Below the pieces are notes generated by a model. That model saw nothing but the letters and a program-made list of their open reading frames with translations, was not told the origin of the DNA and did no database searches. Made by a program: the position numbers and the translations under genes. Positions 20,401 through 26,184 of a stretch of 38,236 nucleotides of DNA are shown here, in pieces. Position 1 is the stretch's first letter, and each line of letters begins with the position of its first letter. Source of the stretch: CAZCDM01 sp964497475 (GTDB taxonomy: Bacteria > Planctomycetota > Phycisphaerae > SM23-33); assembly GCA_964497475.1 (NCBI GenBank), contig CAZCDM010000002.1, forward strand, positions 1 to 38,236, read 5' to 3'.

Positions 20401-21896
20401 AGGTTCTCGCCCAGCTGTTCCGCTTCGAGGACAAAGCCGGCACCGACCGCGAAGGCCCGGCCGTCAAGTACACCCTCGCCGACGGCCAGCTCGCCTCGGC
20501 CACCACCGGCCAGGTCGACCAGGCCAGCCTGAACATCACCGTCGATACCCGCACCAACAGCCTGCTCATCGGTGGCTCGCCGGAGCAGTTGGACATGGCT
20601 GCGGCCGTGATTACCCGCCTCGATGCCTCCCCCGGCCAGGAGCGCGTCACCCGTGTGTATCGGCCCAAGAATGCCCAGGCTTCGAACATCGAGAAAACCG
20701 TCCGCGCCTTTCTTGACCAGGAACGCCAGCGGCTGGTCTCGACGCTCGGCAAGGACAACCTCGACGCCGCCCAGCGGATGCTCGAGCGGGAAGTGGCCGT
20801 CGTGGCCGAGGAAGAATCCAACACGCTGCTGCTCTCGGCCAGCCCGCGGTACTTCCAGACGCTGGGCCAGATGATCGAGGAGCTCGACCAGCCGCCTGCC
20901 CAGGTGCTCGTCCAGGCCCTGCTGGCGGAGGTCCGGCTGGACAACGACTCGACCCTCGGCGTGGACTGGGGCTGGCAGACGACCTACCGGAGCAACCTCA
21001 TCGAGGGTGGCTCGAACATGTCGGTCCGGGCGTCGCTCGAGGCGGGCAATCCGATTGGTTTTAATGTCTCGGTCACCGGCGGCGACCTGAACTTCTTCCT
21101 GCGGGCGCTGCAGCAGCAGAACCGCGTGGAGGTTCTCAGCCGGCCGCAGATTCTCGCAGCCAACAATCAGTCGGCCCTGATCGAAGTCGGCCAGCGCGTG
21201 CCGCTGATCACCAACAGCCGCGTAACCGACCAGGGCGATACGATCAACACGATCACCTACGAGCAGATCGGCGTGCAGCTGGAGATTCTCCCGCGGATTG
21301 GTTCGGACGGCTCGGTGCGGATGGAGGTCAAGCCGACCATTTCTTCCGTGAGCAAATCCTTCACGCCGATCACGCAGTTCGCCGAAGCACCGTACATCAA
21401 CAACCGGGCCGCTCAGACCACCGTGACCTGCCAGGACGGCCAGACGATCATCATCGGCGGGCTGATTACCACGACCGACGAAGACCGCGAAGACAAGGTG
21501 CCCATCCTGGGCGACATTCCGCTGATGGGCCTGCTGTTCCGCAACACGACCAAAACCAAGAACCGCAGCGAGCTGTTGATCTTCCTCACGCCGCACATCC
21601 TCCGCAACGGGGGCGACCAGAACTCGGTGACCACGCGGGAGCTGAAGGATAATGACACGCTGCGTTCGTTGAAGATGAATCATCCGTACAAGGATCGCGC
21701 GCTGGATACCTTTACCGACGAAGCCCTGCGTGACATGGTCAACCAGGAATCCCGCACCCTGCCCGATACCAACACCGAGAGGCGCCTGCGGAACGTTCAC
21801 GATACGGTGATCGAGCTGGAGCTGCTGCCTGAAGAGTGGATTGACGAAACCTGGAAGCCTGGCGACCCCGCTCCGGTGGAGAAAGAAGTGGAATGA
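11484..21896 (+). CDS. gspD: Giant type II secretion secretin GspD with 37 tandem N-type repeats
   Basis: The product is 3470 aa (roughly 375 kDa); typical GspD is about 650-700 aa. In order: a signal peptide (1-21, cleavage after VQA); an Ala/Pro/Gln/Ser-rich linker (22-62); an N0-like domain (65-140); 37 repeats of about 80 aa (164-3138); one secretin domain (3139-3373); and an acidic tail to 3470. The secretin domain has LSRPQILAANNQSA, the gate/amphipathic signatures, VPILGDIPLMGLLF and LLIFLTPHIL, so the pore-forming part looks intact. ATG 11484 was chosen because AAGGAG precedes it and a signal peptide begins there; an in-frame GTG at 11454 lies upstream. The frame is open throughout, with no frameshift or stop. 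The expected product is an outer-membrane oligomeric channel with a vastly extended periplasmic vestibule. Confidence 0.95.
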   Translation: MQGTRTVICSVVLVLASLVQAESASQPAATQPASAPAAQPASQPKPAPTPAAAAPASKPQPEPTFVFQFAGAPYTDVVRRFAQALGKPLIGDLNIEGELHFTDEKAYTASQAQDVLNLLLAMRGYVLRPQGRFLRLMPLADVPGDTRILRGLAEAQSEDVSPGEIVTMVLPLKFLDPDEASKSVIRLVSPFGSISPLPGSRAMAITDRLDNIRRIDAMLQIIDTRTVVDKELKTVSLTHASAQTAAGLVNSMFGAQQQGNLVYDPKQKKMVPRQVDAREIVTTSFDDRTNVVVLLGTPERLAMAEEMLRTLDQAKTPSQFETRIFQLGQAQAADLARTIGQLLPPPPKGQQPPRLAPQANTNRLVVSAPAEQLTQIASLIAELDTASKQTEGLKIVELKHADANHLAHPLHRSLARRDERGRLHYPVHVHVIPGTNQLILTGPQAELNAAMDLLARLDTEAVAEAREVHVIQLASGDAYHVARSLSRIFNTPGQTARLVVEAERDTNSLMISASPDDWPEIRKTLDDLQQTATEIKTPVTRIVPLAHVKAGALARTLQRAVASRHWGRRGAGTVPIFIHATPGDDALLITAAPSEQQQVAALIETLDKPTENIEPMTMVSLTSAKADELANRLRSLLPEAHGRDATVFIQADPATNTVLLRAPQARRQAITDLIDKLDKATLETARETRMVQLTNTSAAALAQTLQQLYPRPGRGVAPIEAVIITAAPSDQSLLIEAARSRVDEVVQLAETLDAKDKTQPIEVRIYQVDEGSADDVARTLGNLFARQNRRRHSVAAGEPAPRFEFNQATSQVLVAATPDQFERIDKLMQKIQSAGRLAQQTRTFQLQYAQADELVRLLQTVLPDQTTGRRRGRQGNALRVAAMPTANAVVVQAQPDKLALAEQIITTFDTKAASERTTIRVVQLKKAQAETLARSVGQTLETRGADGVAVTAETNSNSVLVRGPAERVDEVLAMIRKLDADSTSEDVQVYVYPLKNANAKQLAGNLEQMFRALLRQLGRRGESVFSVAANDRTNSLLIATKPASYAMVEKMLRDLDQTDQAARDVEYIVLRSADVSEVSRQLYDMFRDRPWNDRPVVQMDRESNALTLIGTETDLATMAKVVTKLDTAAARAAVRVRVVPLDDVDAKKMAEMIRRLYAQMTDSPIVVAENLTAAQTQPATQPTAQPAITIAYDTTANTLLLSGPKRDLDEIESLVSQLSWGTNIAEAEYRVFTVAKASPVEVARTLDELFNPQDGNRRRRAEPNIVAVPETRTRSVIVKAKPTDFAAIEPLIAKIDSAGGDETYFVKVYALSNARAPQAAAALQQTFLAEPGRHGRGQADTPTVRISPEPSSNTLVVRADKADHAKIADLIKEIDISSVAELPVRMIPLRHADPAPLAAMLNRLYAPRNRRQGSEVRIEADADARTLMIRADDESFEKIRKLATTLDASSTVGQANQTLLRLEHAQADTVAASLQQAFLPRRGQRITAEDLVTVVAEPASNSLIVTANEPNLKKVRALVDQLDTEEAGTVKTEFFLLTNAQATDLAAVLQRVTGATGRRGRGQAGPELRISAEPASNALVLSGPASQVSEMMQMAIQLDQAAQATTPGVYIIPLDSGDAESMVAMIRDLHNQQRAAARRTKNDVEPLAVSADARANAIVLASSKDMYEQVQQWVRHLEQMKPRRGEVRVIPLEHADPAEVQKAIDQLNGQAAPAARPGRRAQAGSSPFEVTVLPRQQAIMVTGSDADFQAIQKLIETLEASARKTQRTSRIIVLKHANPQRVVQALAPVLRTTRYSQGQQPPSISAMADSNAVVVAATKEQMDEVGKLIQQLDSPEVAQDLTFRVFTLTNAQPTKIVPTLQRMLRQLQRAHPGTQIDVQADERTRALIITAKEGLFDQIARLVETLDKAPAYAQADVLIIPLRRADATQLARVLQDMLRPDGNQITAEARALQEQVRLLQVRSTMKETLPPLDLTKPIKIDADPARPQGTNSLILSSTPKNLDALAAIVDVLDTVPLTAGVKVKLIHLTNADAVSVRDILRDVFAQGRRLAGQPGQSTAGRAEPESTTGKALVKTLNISADTRTNSLILSGEEDVLALADLLVKDLDREKGKVVTEIRLFRLDHADATRLAPTLQAVFAERGRNPAAEGVQTQVTRLRTHLAGKDGKADLQESDFPKLHPALSIRAEGGTNMLVVAARSDVMPLIADVVKSMDIPGAGSMNQVRIFPLVHADATRLDGVIRSLYTGPNAKLVRDEDRPTVAVDTRTNSLIVSASEKTFSMLTTLLGRLDAKTPVELRDLRLLPLENAEALTVASILQRMMDARVQRQQSLGLKDAEALRTVILADARSNSLIVGGSTESFQIVRDLATKLDTASPALAGQVQVLPLEEGNAATIATTLSRLFAQRYQAARTAEIKRQRPVILPDLRTNSLLVAATADDSKILKSLLQRLDVKLTDPAVQLTVIPLEYNDAGVIGPEIGRLFAARLRSMTPADQTPSPQDRVDVAIDSLSNSLIVSASKENLGLIRELLAKVDVAPADETGVVRMYPLKHADAQRVATMLRGLLDQGLYKPGLVGSANQAATIKAREKVSLAVDARMNVLIVSASRENFSILEQIIAKVDSDESFGLLGDIQVFPLKHADAARLAPTLQAFFRQKRAAEESTGSTGRSLPVVVLPDSRTNALLVAGSRESFAAVKNIIARLDTDDSAPATDFRVFELKHATAQRLQGTLQKLFDDRTVRGQGKDKVSILADPRSNTLIVGATPDEMELVASMVHRLDKPSDDDRQLVKIYPLAKADAVQALDTLKSLYRSGGGDPNDLSLTADERINAIIVSAGVEDQKRIAQLVDQLDRDKVTRVTEIRVFPLDNADAEELAALLMDVLTEKPKALTKVSPNRQTLLQFIRRTPAGKNLITSALQEGVLITPDKRTNALVVSAPLDNMPLLSSMISSLDSASPRAAEIRVFALQNADAARMAEVLAQLFRFEDKAGTDREGPAVKYTLADGQLASATTGQVDQASLNITVDTRTNSLLIGGSPEQLDMAAAVITRLDASPGQERVTRVYRPKNAQASNIEKTVRAFLDQERQRLVSTLGKDNLDAAQRMLEREVAVVAEEESNTLLLSASPRYFQTLGQMIEELDQPPAQVLVQALLAEVRLDNDSTLGVDWGWQTTYRSNLIEGGSNMSVRASLEAGNPIGFNVSVTGGDLNFFLRALQQQNRVEVLSRPQILAANNQSALIEVGQRVPLITNSRVTDQGDTINTITYEQIGVQLEILPRIGSDGSVRMEVKPTISSVSKSFTPITQFAEAPYINNRAAQTTVTCQDGQTIIIGGLITTTDEDREDKVPILGDIPLMGLLFRNTTKTKNRSELLIFLTPHILRNGGDQNSVTTRELKDNDTLRSLKMNHPYKDRALDTFTDEALRDMVNQESRTLPDTNTERRLRNVHDTVIELELLPEEWIDETWKPGDPAPVEKEVE
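11973..20897 (+). repeat. Array of 37 secretin N-domain repeats within gspD
   Basis: I delimited the repeats by hand. They start at residues 164, 227, 317, 390, 462, 535, 612, 684, 758, 837, 913, 983, 1060, 1130, 1222, 1300, 1379, 1451, 1527, 1603, 1681, 1763, 1837, 1911, 2017, 2111, 2217, 2293, 2375, 2454, 2536, 2623, 2705, 2780, 2852, 2953 and 3051. Each has a strand such as RVFPLKHADA, a helix (LAxxLQxLF), a variable loop, a second strand such as DTRTNSLIVSA and a helix ending in LD. This is the pattern of the secretin N1-N3 fold. Repeats 24-26 and 35-37 carry loop insertions of about 20-30 residues. Copies are divergent, with no long exact DNA repeats. Confidence 0.9.
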
Positions 21897-22354
21897 TTCG
21901 CTCGGCCCTGATCGTGGTTGTTTCGGCGGTGCTGATCGCCTGCGGCCCGCCGCGGACGCCGACGGTCGATCATGTCCAGCTGGTCATGCCGCCCCAGCCC
22001 GTCGATATCGAAAGCACGGCTGGGCCCGACGGCGTCCAGGCCCGCGTGTTCCTCTACCAGGGCCCCAACGCCCAGACCGTCCTGGGCGACGGGCGATTGG
22101 ATATCCTGCTGTTCGACGGCCGACTGAACCAGGCCGGGCCCAAGACCGACCCCGTCCCGCTGAAGGTCTGGAGCTACACCCCCGAACAGCTTCAGCGGTT
22201 CCAGTCGCAAACCATTGGCCTGTGGAACTACAATCTCATGCTGCTCTGGGGTGACGCTCGCCCGACGCAAAACATCGTCACCGTTATTGCTCGCTACACC
22301 GCGCCGTCGGGCCAGCAGGTTTTTTCATCGCCCGTTCAAGTGCCGATCCGCTGA
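21893..22354 (+). CDS. Small lipoprotein, candidate pilotin of the giant secretin
   Basis: The product is 153 aa. A hydrophobic N-terminus ends in a lipobox LIAC with Cys17 as the predicted lipidated residue. The mature part has a beta-rich pattern (ARVFLYQG, LDILLFDG, VTVIARYT, VFSSPVQVPIR) that suggests a small beta sandwich. I do not recognise a named family. The ATG overlaps the gspD stop (ATGA), so it is very probably cotranslated with the secretin and is the last gene of the T2SS operon. Secretins often need a lipoprotein pilotin for outer-membrane targeting, which makes that the leading guess. The sequence does not resemble the GspS or AspS motifs I know. It converges on proB with a 14-nt gap. 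Confidence 0.7.
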   Translation: MIRSALIVVVSAVLIACGPPRTPTVDHVQLVMPPQPVDIESTAGPDGVQARVFLYQGPNAQTVLGDGRLDILLFDGRLNQAGPKTDPVPLKVWSYTPEQLQRFQSQTIGLWNYNLMLLWGDARPTQNIVTVIARYTAPSGQQVFSSPVQVPIR

Positions 22355-22368
22355 GAAGCAAGGTGCCG

Positions 22369-23493
22369 TTACCGCACCGTCATGTTGTTGCGGTGGACGG
22401 CTTCGGGCGTGGGGCAGTGGCCGAGCGTTTCCTCGATCTGCTCGGTGCGGAGCCCGGCGATCTGTTGCAACTCGGCCGAGGCGTAGCTGGTCAGCCCCCG
22501 GGCGATCTCCAAGCCGTCCGGGCCGACGATCGAGACTGTCGCGCCTTTTTCGAACGTGCCCTGGATTTCCGTCATGCCGCTGGGCAGCAGGCTCTTGCCC
22601 ATCTCCCGCAGGGCGGTCGCTGCACCGGCATCGACGTAAATGGTCCCTTCGGGTCGGGCGGCCTGGCCGATCCATCGGCGCTTACTGGAGAGCTTCCGGT
22701 CGGCCGGCAGGAACACCGTGCCGAGCTTCTCGCCCGCGCGCAGACGGGACAGAACTTCCGGCGTGTGTGCGTTGGCGATGACGACGGCCTCGCCGGCAGC
22801 GGTGACCAGCCCGGCCGCGGCGATCTTCGCCGACATGCCGCCCGAGCCGAGCGAGCTTCGTCGTTCGTCGGCCAGGGCGAGGGCATCGTCGTTGACCTGC
22901 TCGATAACGTCGATGACCTGCCCGCCGTCATCCAGTACGCCATCGACACTGCTCAGCAGCACGAGAACCTCCGCCTGGAGCATGTTCGTCACGTGGGCAG
23001 CGATGATGTCGTTATCCCCATACCGCGTGTCGAGCTCTTCGGTGGCTACGGCGTCGTTCTCGTTAAGAATCGCCAGGGTGTCCAGTTCGTGCAGCGCGCA
23101 AAGCGTATTTCGGATGTTGAGGTATCGGCCGCGATGCTCGAAGTCGTCCCGGCTGATGAGCACCTGCCCGACGCGCCGGCCCAGCGGGGCGAGTGCATCG
23201 TGGAAGGCGCGCATAAGCTGGCCCTGGCCGACGGCGGCGACGGCCTGGAGTTCCGGCAGCGTTTTGGGCCGGGCCGGCAAGTCCAGCTCGCCGAGCCCTG
23301 CGCCGATGGCGCCGCTGGCCACGAGCGTGACGTCCACGCCATCATCGAGAAGGTCGGCGATCTGTCGGCTGAGGGCGGCGACCTGTTGTGCATCGAGTCG
23401 GCCAGCGCGGTCGGTCAACCCGTTCGTGCCGACCTTGACGACGATGCGGCGGGCTCGGGCGATGATGTCCTGTCGGATGGCCTGGTCGGGCAT
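22369..23493 (-). CDS. proB: Glutamate 5-kinase ProB
   Basis: The product is 374 aa, standard for a full-length enzyme with a C-terminal PUA domain. ProB phosphorylates glutamate with ATP, the first step of proline synthesis, in the cytoplasm. The amino-acid kinase domain shows RIVVKVGTNGLT (Lys20), VASGAIGAG, LNENDAVATEEL and YGDND for glutamate and ATP binding, then GSGGMSAKI. The PUA domain covers about 281-360 after KRRWIGQA. It lies two bases downstream of waaA on the same strand, so the two are probably cotranscribed; the pairing has no obvious metabolic logic. proA is not in this window. Confidence 0.95.
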   Translation of the reverse strand: MPDQAIRQDIIARARRIVVKVGTNGLTDRAGRLDAQQVAALSRQIADLLDDGVDVTLVASGAIGAGLGELDLPARPKTLPELQAVAAVGQGQLMRAFHDALAPLGRRVGQVLISRDDFEHRGRYLNIRNTLCALHELDTLAILNENDAVATEELDTRYGDNDIIAAHVTNMLQAEVLVLLSSVDGVLDDGGQVIDVIEQVNDDALALADERRSSLGSGGMSAKIAAAGLVTAAGEAVVIANAHTPEVLSRLRAGEKLGTVFLPADRKLSSKRRWIGQAARPEGTIYVDAGAATALREMGKSLLPSGMTEIQGTFEKGATVSIVGPDGLEIARGLTSYASAELQQIAGLRTEQIEETLGHCPTPEAVHRNNMTVR

Positions 23494-23495
23494 GG

Positions 23496-24839
23496 TCAGG
23501 CCTCCTGCTCGATGAGGTCGGTGGCGATGTCGCCAGCCGTCAAGGCTGGTCGTCGGCCCAGCAGTGCGCAGAGCATCTCGACGTTTCGTTTCGTCGCGCC
23601 CTGCTGGCTGCGGACGTACTGTTGGGCGGCCTGCCCGGCGGCGGCTGCGGAGGTTGGGTCGGCCAGCCAGGCGCGGAGTTGGTCGATCAGCGCATCGAGG
23701 TTTGCCACACGCACGCAGCCGTTCCTGGCCAGGGCGTCGGCCTGGGGGAAGTTGTAGGTGTGCGGGCCGAAGCAGGTCGGTCGGGCCAGGGCGGCCGGTT
23801 CGATCATGTCGCTTCCGCCGGCGGGGACAAGGCTCCGCCCGACGAAGACCACGTCGGCCAGGGCGTAGAAGCATCGCAGTTCGCCCATGGTATCGCCCAG
23901 CAGGACGACGGGTTGCTGGGCTGCGGCGGGGGGTCTGGACGGGTCGGTGCATTCGCTGCGCCGGCGGGCGAACATGCCGCGTGATTCGATCAGCCGGGCA
24001 ACTTCCTCGAAGCGTTCGGGCTTGCGCGGCACGAGGGCCAGTTGCAGGGCCGGGCAGTGTTTCCGCAGGATGGACCACGCATCGAGGAGCAGCTGCTCCT
24101 CGCCGGGGCCGGTCCCGCCGGCGACCCACAGCGGTGCGTCGGCATCGATGCCCATCGCCTGGGCGAGATCGTCCTGCCCGGCGATGTGGTCGGAGATTTC
24201 CATCGCGTCGAACTTCATCATGCCGGTGACGTGAATCTTCTGCGGATCGGTGCCCAGCGAGCGGAAGCACTCGGCATAGGTTTCGTCCTGCACGCCGATG
24301 GCGGCGAGGCGATTGAACAGCCGTCGAGCGATGGGCTTGATCAGCCGGTATCGCGGGTAGCCCTTGTCGGGGCTCATGCGTCCGTTGACGATGGCTGCGG
24401 GGATGTCGCGACGATTGCACGCAGCCAGGAAGTTCGGCCAGGCCTCACCTTCCATGAGGATGACCAGGCTCGGGCGGGCGCGGTTCAGCGTGCGGCGGAC
24501 GACGAGGCTGAAGTCCATCGGCCAGCGGAACACCGCATGGCCGGGTGCGAACAGCTCGCGTGCGCGGTCGATGCCGGTCTGCGTCGTCGCGCTGATGATG
24601 ATGCGGAAGTCCGGCAGCTGGGCGTGGAGTTCGTTGACGAGGAAGCGGGCGGTATTGATTTCGCCGAGGCTCACGCCGTGGATCCAGATGACCGGCTGGA
24701 GGTGGTGGCGCAGTGGGGCCTTGCCGAGGCGTTGGGCCCAGTCGCGGGTGTATCGGCCGTGGCGGATCATGCGGATCAGCCACAGCGGGCTGCTCAGCAG
24801 GATGGCCAGGCCGTAGGCGATGTCTAACAGGATGCTCAT
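23496..24839 (-). CDS. waaA: 3-deoxy-D-manno-octulosonic acid (Kdo) transferase WaaA
   Basis: The product is 447 aa. WaaA transfers Kdo from CMP-Kdo to lipid IVA at the cytoplasmic face of the inner membrane, the first inner-core step of LPS synthesis, so the organism has, or had, an LPS outer membrane. An N-terminal hydrophobic anchor (about 4-22) precedes the GT-B fold. Family motifs include WIHGVSLGE with the probable catalytic Glu60, SATTQTG, a VILMEGEAWPN stretch, NGRMSP, VTGMMKFD, VAGGTGPGEE and the nucleotide-sugar site GDTMGEL with GSDMIEPAAL. ATG 24839 was chosen from the family N-terminus. The open frame runs 41 codons further upstream but crosses the promoter. Confidence 0.93.
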   Translation of the reverse strand: MSILLDIAYGLAILLSSPLWLIRMIRHGRYTRDWAQRLGKAPLRHHLQPVIWIHGVSLGEINTARFLVNELHAQLPDFRIIISATTQTGIDRARELFAPGHAVFRWPMDFSLVVRRTLNRARPSLVILMEGEAWPNFLAACNRRDIPAAIVNGRMSPDKGYPRYRLIKPIARRLFNRLAAIGVQDETYAECFRSLGTDPQKIHVTGMMKFDAMEISDHIAGQDDLAQAMGIDADAPLWVAGGTGPGEEQLLLDAWSILRKHCPALQLALVPRKPERFEEVARLIESRGMFARRRSECTDPSRPPAAAQQPVVLLGDTMGELRCFYALADVVFVGRSLVPAGGSDMIEPAALARPTCFGPHTYNFPQADALARNGCVRVANLDALIDQLRAWLADPTSAAAAGQAAQQYVRSQQGATKRNVEMLCALLGRRPALTAGDIATDLIEQEA

Positions 24840-24846
24840 CGGTGCA

Positions 24847-24875
24847 AGTATCCCGGCCGGGCGGGGCGGTGTCAA
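24847..24875 (-). promoter_or_regulatory. waaA-proB promoter, probably leaderless
   Basis: On the minus strand a perfect TTGACA (24870-24875) is followed after 17 bp by GATACT (24847-24852, 4 of 6). Seven bases separate the -10 from the waaA ATG (24839), so transcription would start at or next to the start codon. No Shine-Dalgarno sequence is present. Confidence 0.65.
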
Positions 24876-24897
24876 TCGCGCAGGCGGAGGCGGGGGC

Positions 24898-24926
24898 TTG
24901 ACTCGGCCGGGCCGAGGGTGTAAGAC
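24898..24926 (+). promoter_or_regulatory. Candidate ilvC promoter with a dyad in the spacer
   Basis: TTGACT (24898-24903, 5 of 6) and TAAGAC (24921-24926, weak, 3 of 6) are 17 bp apart. The spacer and the edge of the -35 hold a perfect palindrome, CTCGGCCGGGCCGAG (24902-24916). Similar GC words are common in this DNA, so the palindrome may be chance. Confidence 0.4.
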
Positions 24927-24964
24927 ATCTCGTTTGCAACCATACCCCTGCAACAGGAGCAACC

Positions 24965-25990
24965 ATGACGGACAACAATCTGAAGATCTACTACGACAAA
25001 GACGGCTCGCTGGATGCGCTGTCGGGCAAGACGGTGGCGGTGTTTGGCTTTGGCAGCCAGGGTCACGCCCACGCCCAGAACCTGCGTGACAGCGGCGTGA
25101 AGGTGATCGTCTCTGAGCTGGAAGGCACGCACAATTACAAGCTGGCCAAGGAGGCGGGCTTCGAGCCGGTCTCGGCCGCCGAGGCCACCAGGCAGGGCGA
25201 CCTGCTGATCGTGACCCTGCCGGATGAAGTGCAGGCGACGGTGTACGAGAACGACATCAAGCCGAACCTCGCCCCGGGCAAGACGCTGGGCTTCTGCCAC
25301 GGGTTCAACGTTCGCTTCGGCTGCATCGTGCCGCCCGAGGGCGTCAACGTGGTGATGATCGCACCGAAGGGTCCGGGCCATACCGTCCGCGACTGCTTCG
25401 TGGAAGGTTCGGGCGTGCCGGGCCTGATCGCGATCGAGAAGGACGAATCGGGCGATGCCCACGATATTGCGCTGGCCTGGGGGATCGGCGTGGGCTGTGG
25501 CCGGGCGGGCATCATCGAGACGACCTTCACCGAAGAAACCGAGACCGACCTGTTCGGTGAGCAGGCTGTGCTGTGTGGCGGCCTGACGGCGCTGGTCAAG
25601 GCCGGCTTCGAGACGCTCACCGAGGCGGGCTACCAGCCGGGCATTGCCTACTTCGAGGTGCTGCACGAGCTGCTGCTGATTATCCGCCTGATGGCCGAGG
25701 GCGGCATCAGCTACATGCGGTACAGCGTGTCGAACACGGCCGAGTGGGGCGACCTGGCCGTCGGCCCGAAGGTCATCGACGACAGCGTCAAGGCGAACAT
25801 GAAGAAGGTGCTCGGCGAGATCCAGGACGGCAGCTTCGCCAAGCAGTGGCTGGCTGAGTGTGCCGACGGCAAGCCGAACTTCAAGAAGCTCTACGAGGCG
25901 GACTTCAACCATCCCATCGAGAAGGTCGGCCGCGATTTGCGGAAGATGTTCAGCTGGATGGACGCCAAGGAACCGCCGAAAGAAGACTGA
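24965..25990 (+). CDS. ilvC: Ketol-acid reductoisomerase (class I)
   Basis: The product is 341 aa, the class I (short) form. It isomerises and reduces acetolactate or acetohydroxybutyrate in valine, isoleucine and leucine synthesis, using Mg2+ and a nicotinamide cofactor. The Rossmann motif GFGSQGHAHA lies at 28-37. The C-terminal knotted domain has the metal-ligand helix ETETDLFGEQ, the CGG turn, AYFEVLHELLLI and YSVSNTAEWGD. The loop after the second beta strand reads SELEGTHNYK (50-59), where NADPH-dependent enzymes normally have an Arg and Ser residues for the 2'-phosphate. NADH use is therefore possible. AGGAG precedes the ATG at about 5 bases. No ilvB or ilvN lies nearby; the gene is followed by a terminator and appears monocistronic. 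Confidence 0.97.
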   Translation: MTDNNLKIYYDKDGSLDALSGKTVAVFGFGSQGHAHAQNLRDSGVKVIVSELEGTHNYKLAKEAGFEPVSAAEATRQGDLLIVTLPDEVQATVYENDIKPNLAPGKTLGFCHGFNVRFGCIVPPEGVNVVMIAPKGPGHTVRDCFVEGSGVPGLIAIEKDESGDAHDIALAWGIGVGCGRAGIIETTFTEETETDLFGEQAVLCGGLTALVKAGFETLTEAGYQPGIAYFEVLHELLLIIRLMAEGGISYMRYSVSNTAEWGDLAVGPKVIDDSVKANMKKVLGEIQDGSFAKQWLAECADGKPNFKKLYEADFNHPIEKVGRDLRKMFSWMDAKEPPKED

Positions 25991-26013
25991 CCGGCCGTTG
26001 CGTAACTCCCAAG

Positions 26014-26043
26014 GCCCGTCGCGATTGCGGCGGGCTTTGTTTT
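26014..26043 (+). terminator. Intrinsic terminator of ilvC
   Basis: A 9-bp GC stem, GCCCGTCGC (26014-26022) with GCGGCGGGC (26027-26035), has a GATT loop and one G-U pair. It is followed by TTTGTTTT, 23 nt after the ilvC stop. Confidence 0.88.
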
Positions 26044-26089
26044 GCGCACAGCGTGCGGGCCGGTAGACTACAGTGCAGGCTGGGAGTGC

Positions 26090-26155
26090 ATGGTGGGGCT
26101 CCCGTTCCACCATGTCTGCTATGATTGGACGGCGGGACAGGAGCCCCGCCACCCT
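26090..26155. repeat. REP-like inverted pair
   Basis: Two imperfect palindromes of about 20-23 bp (26092-26111 and 26131-26153) are inverted copies of each other and flank a short AT-richer spacer. The first folds as ATGGTGG/CCACCAT (26090-26096 with 26107-26113). The second folds as GGCGGG/CCCGCC (26131-26136 with 26145-26150). GGGGCTCC (26095-26102) also pairs with GGAGCCCC (26140-26147) across the pair. This layout is like REPIN/BIME elements. The spacer holds TGC-TATGAT (26116-26124), a possible extended -10 for the next gene. Confidence 0.6.
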
Positions 26156-26184
26156 GGAATCCCAATTTGCGTGAGAATGCAGCG

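Noticed and set aside
11484..21896. The possibility that the long gspD is an artefact of several fused or misjoined genes
   Set aside because: The frame is continuous, with one signal peptide at the start and one secretin domain at the end. The repeats diverge enough that they should not confuse assembly badly. Long reads would still be worth having.
22369..24420. A 683-codon minus-strand frame reading from within waaA into proB
   Set aside because: Its first half is out of frame with waaA and meaningless. ProB begins at Met 23493, where the kinase homology starts.
24940..24964. TGCAACAGG before ilvC as another copy of the terminal repeat
   Set aside because: Only nine bases match and they overlap the ribosome-binding site; this is consistent with chance.
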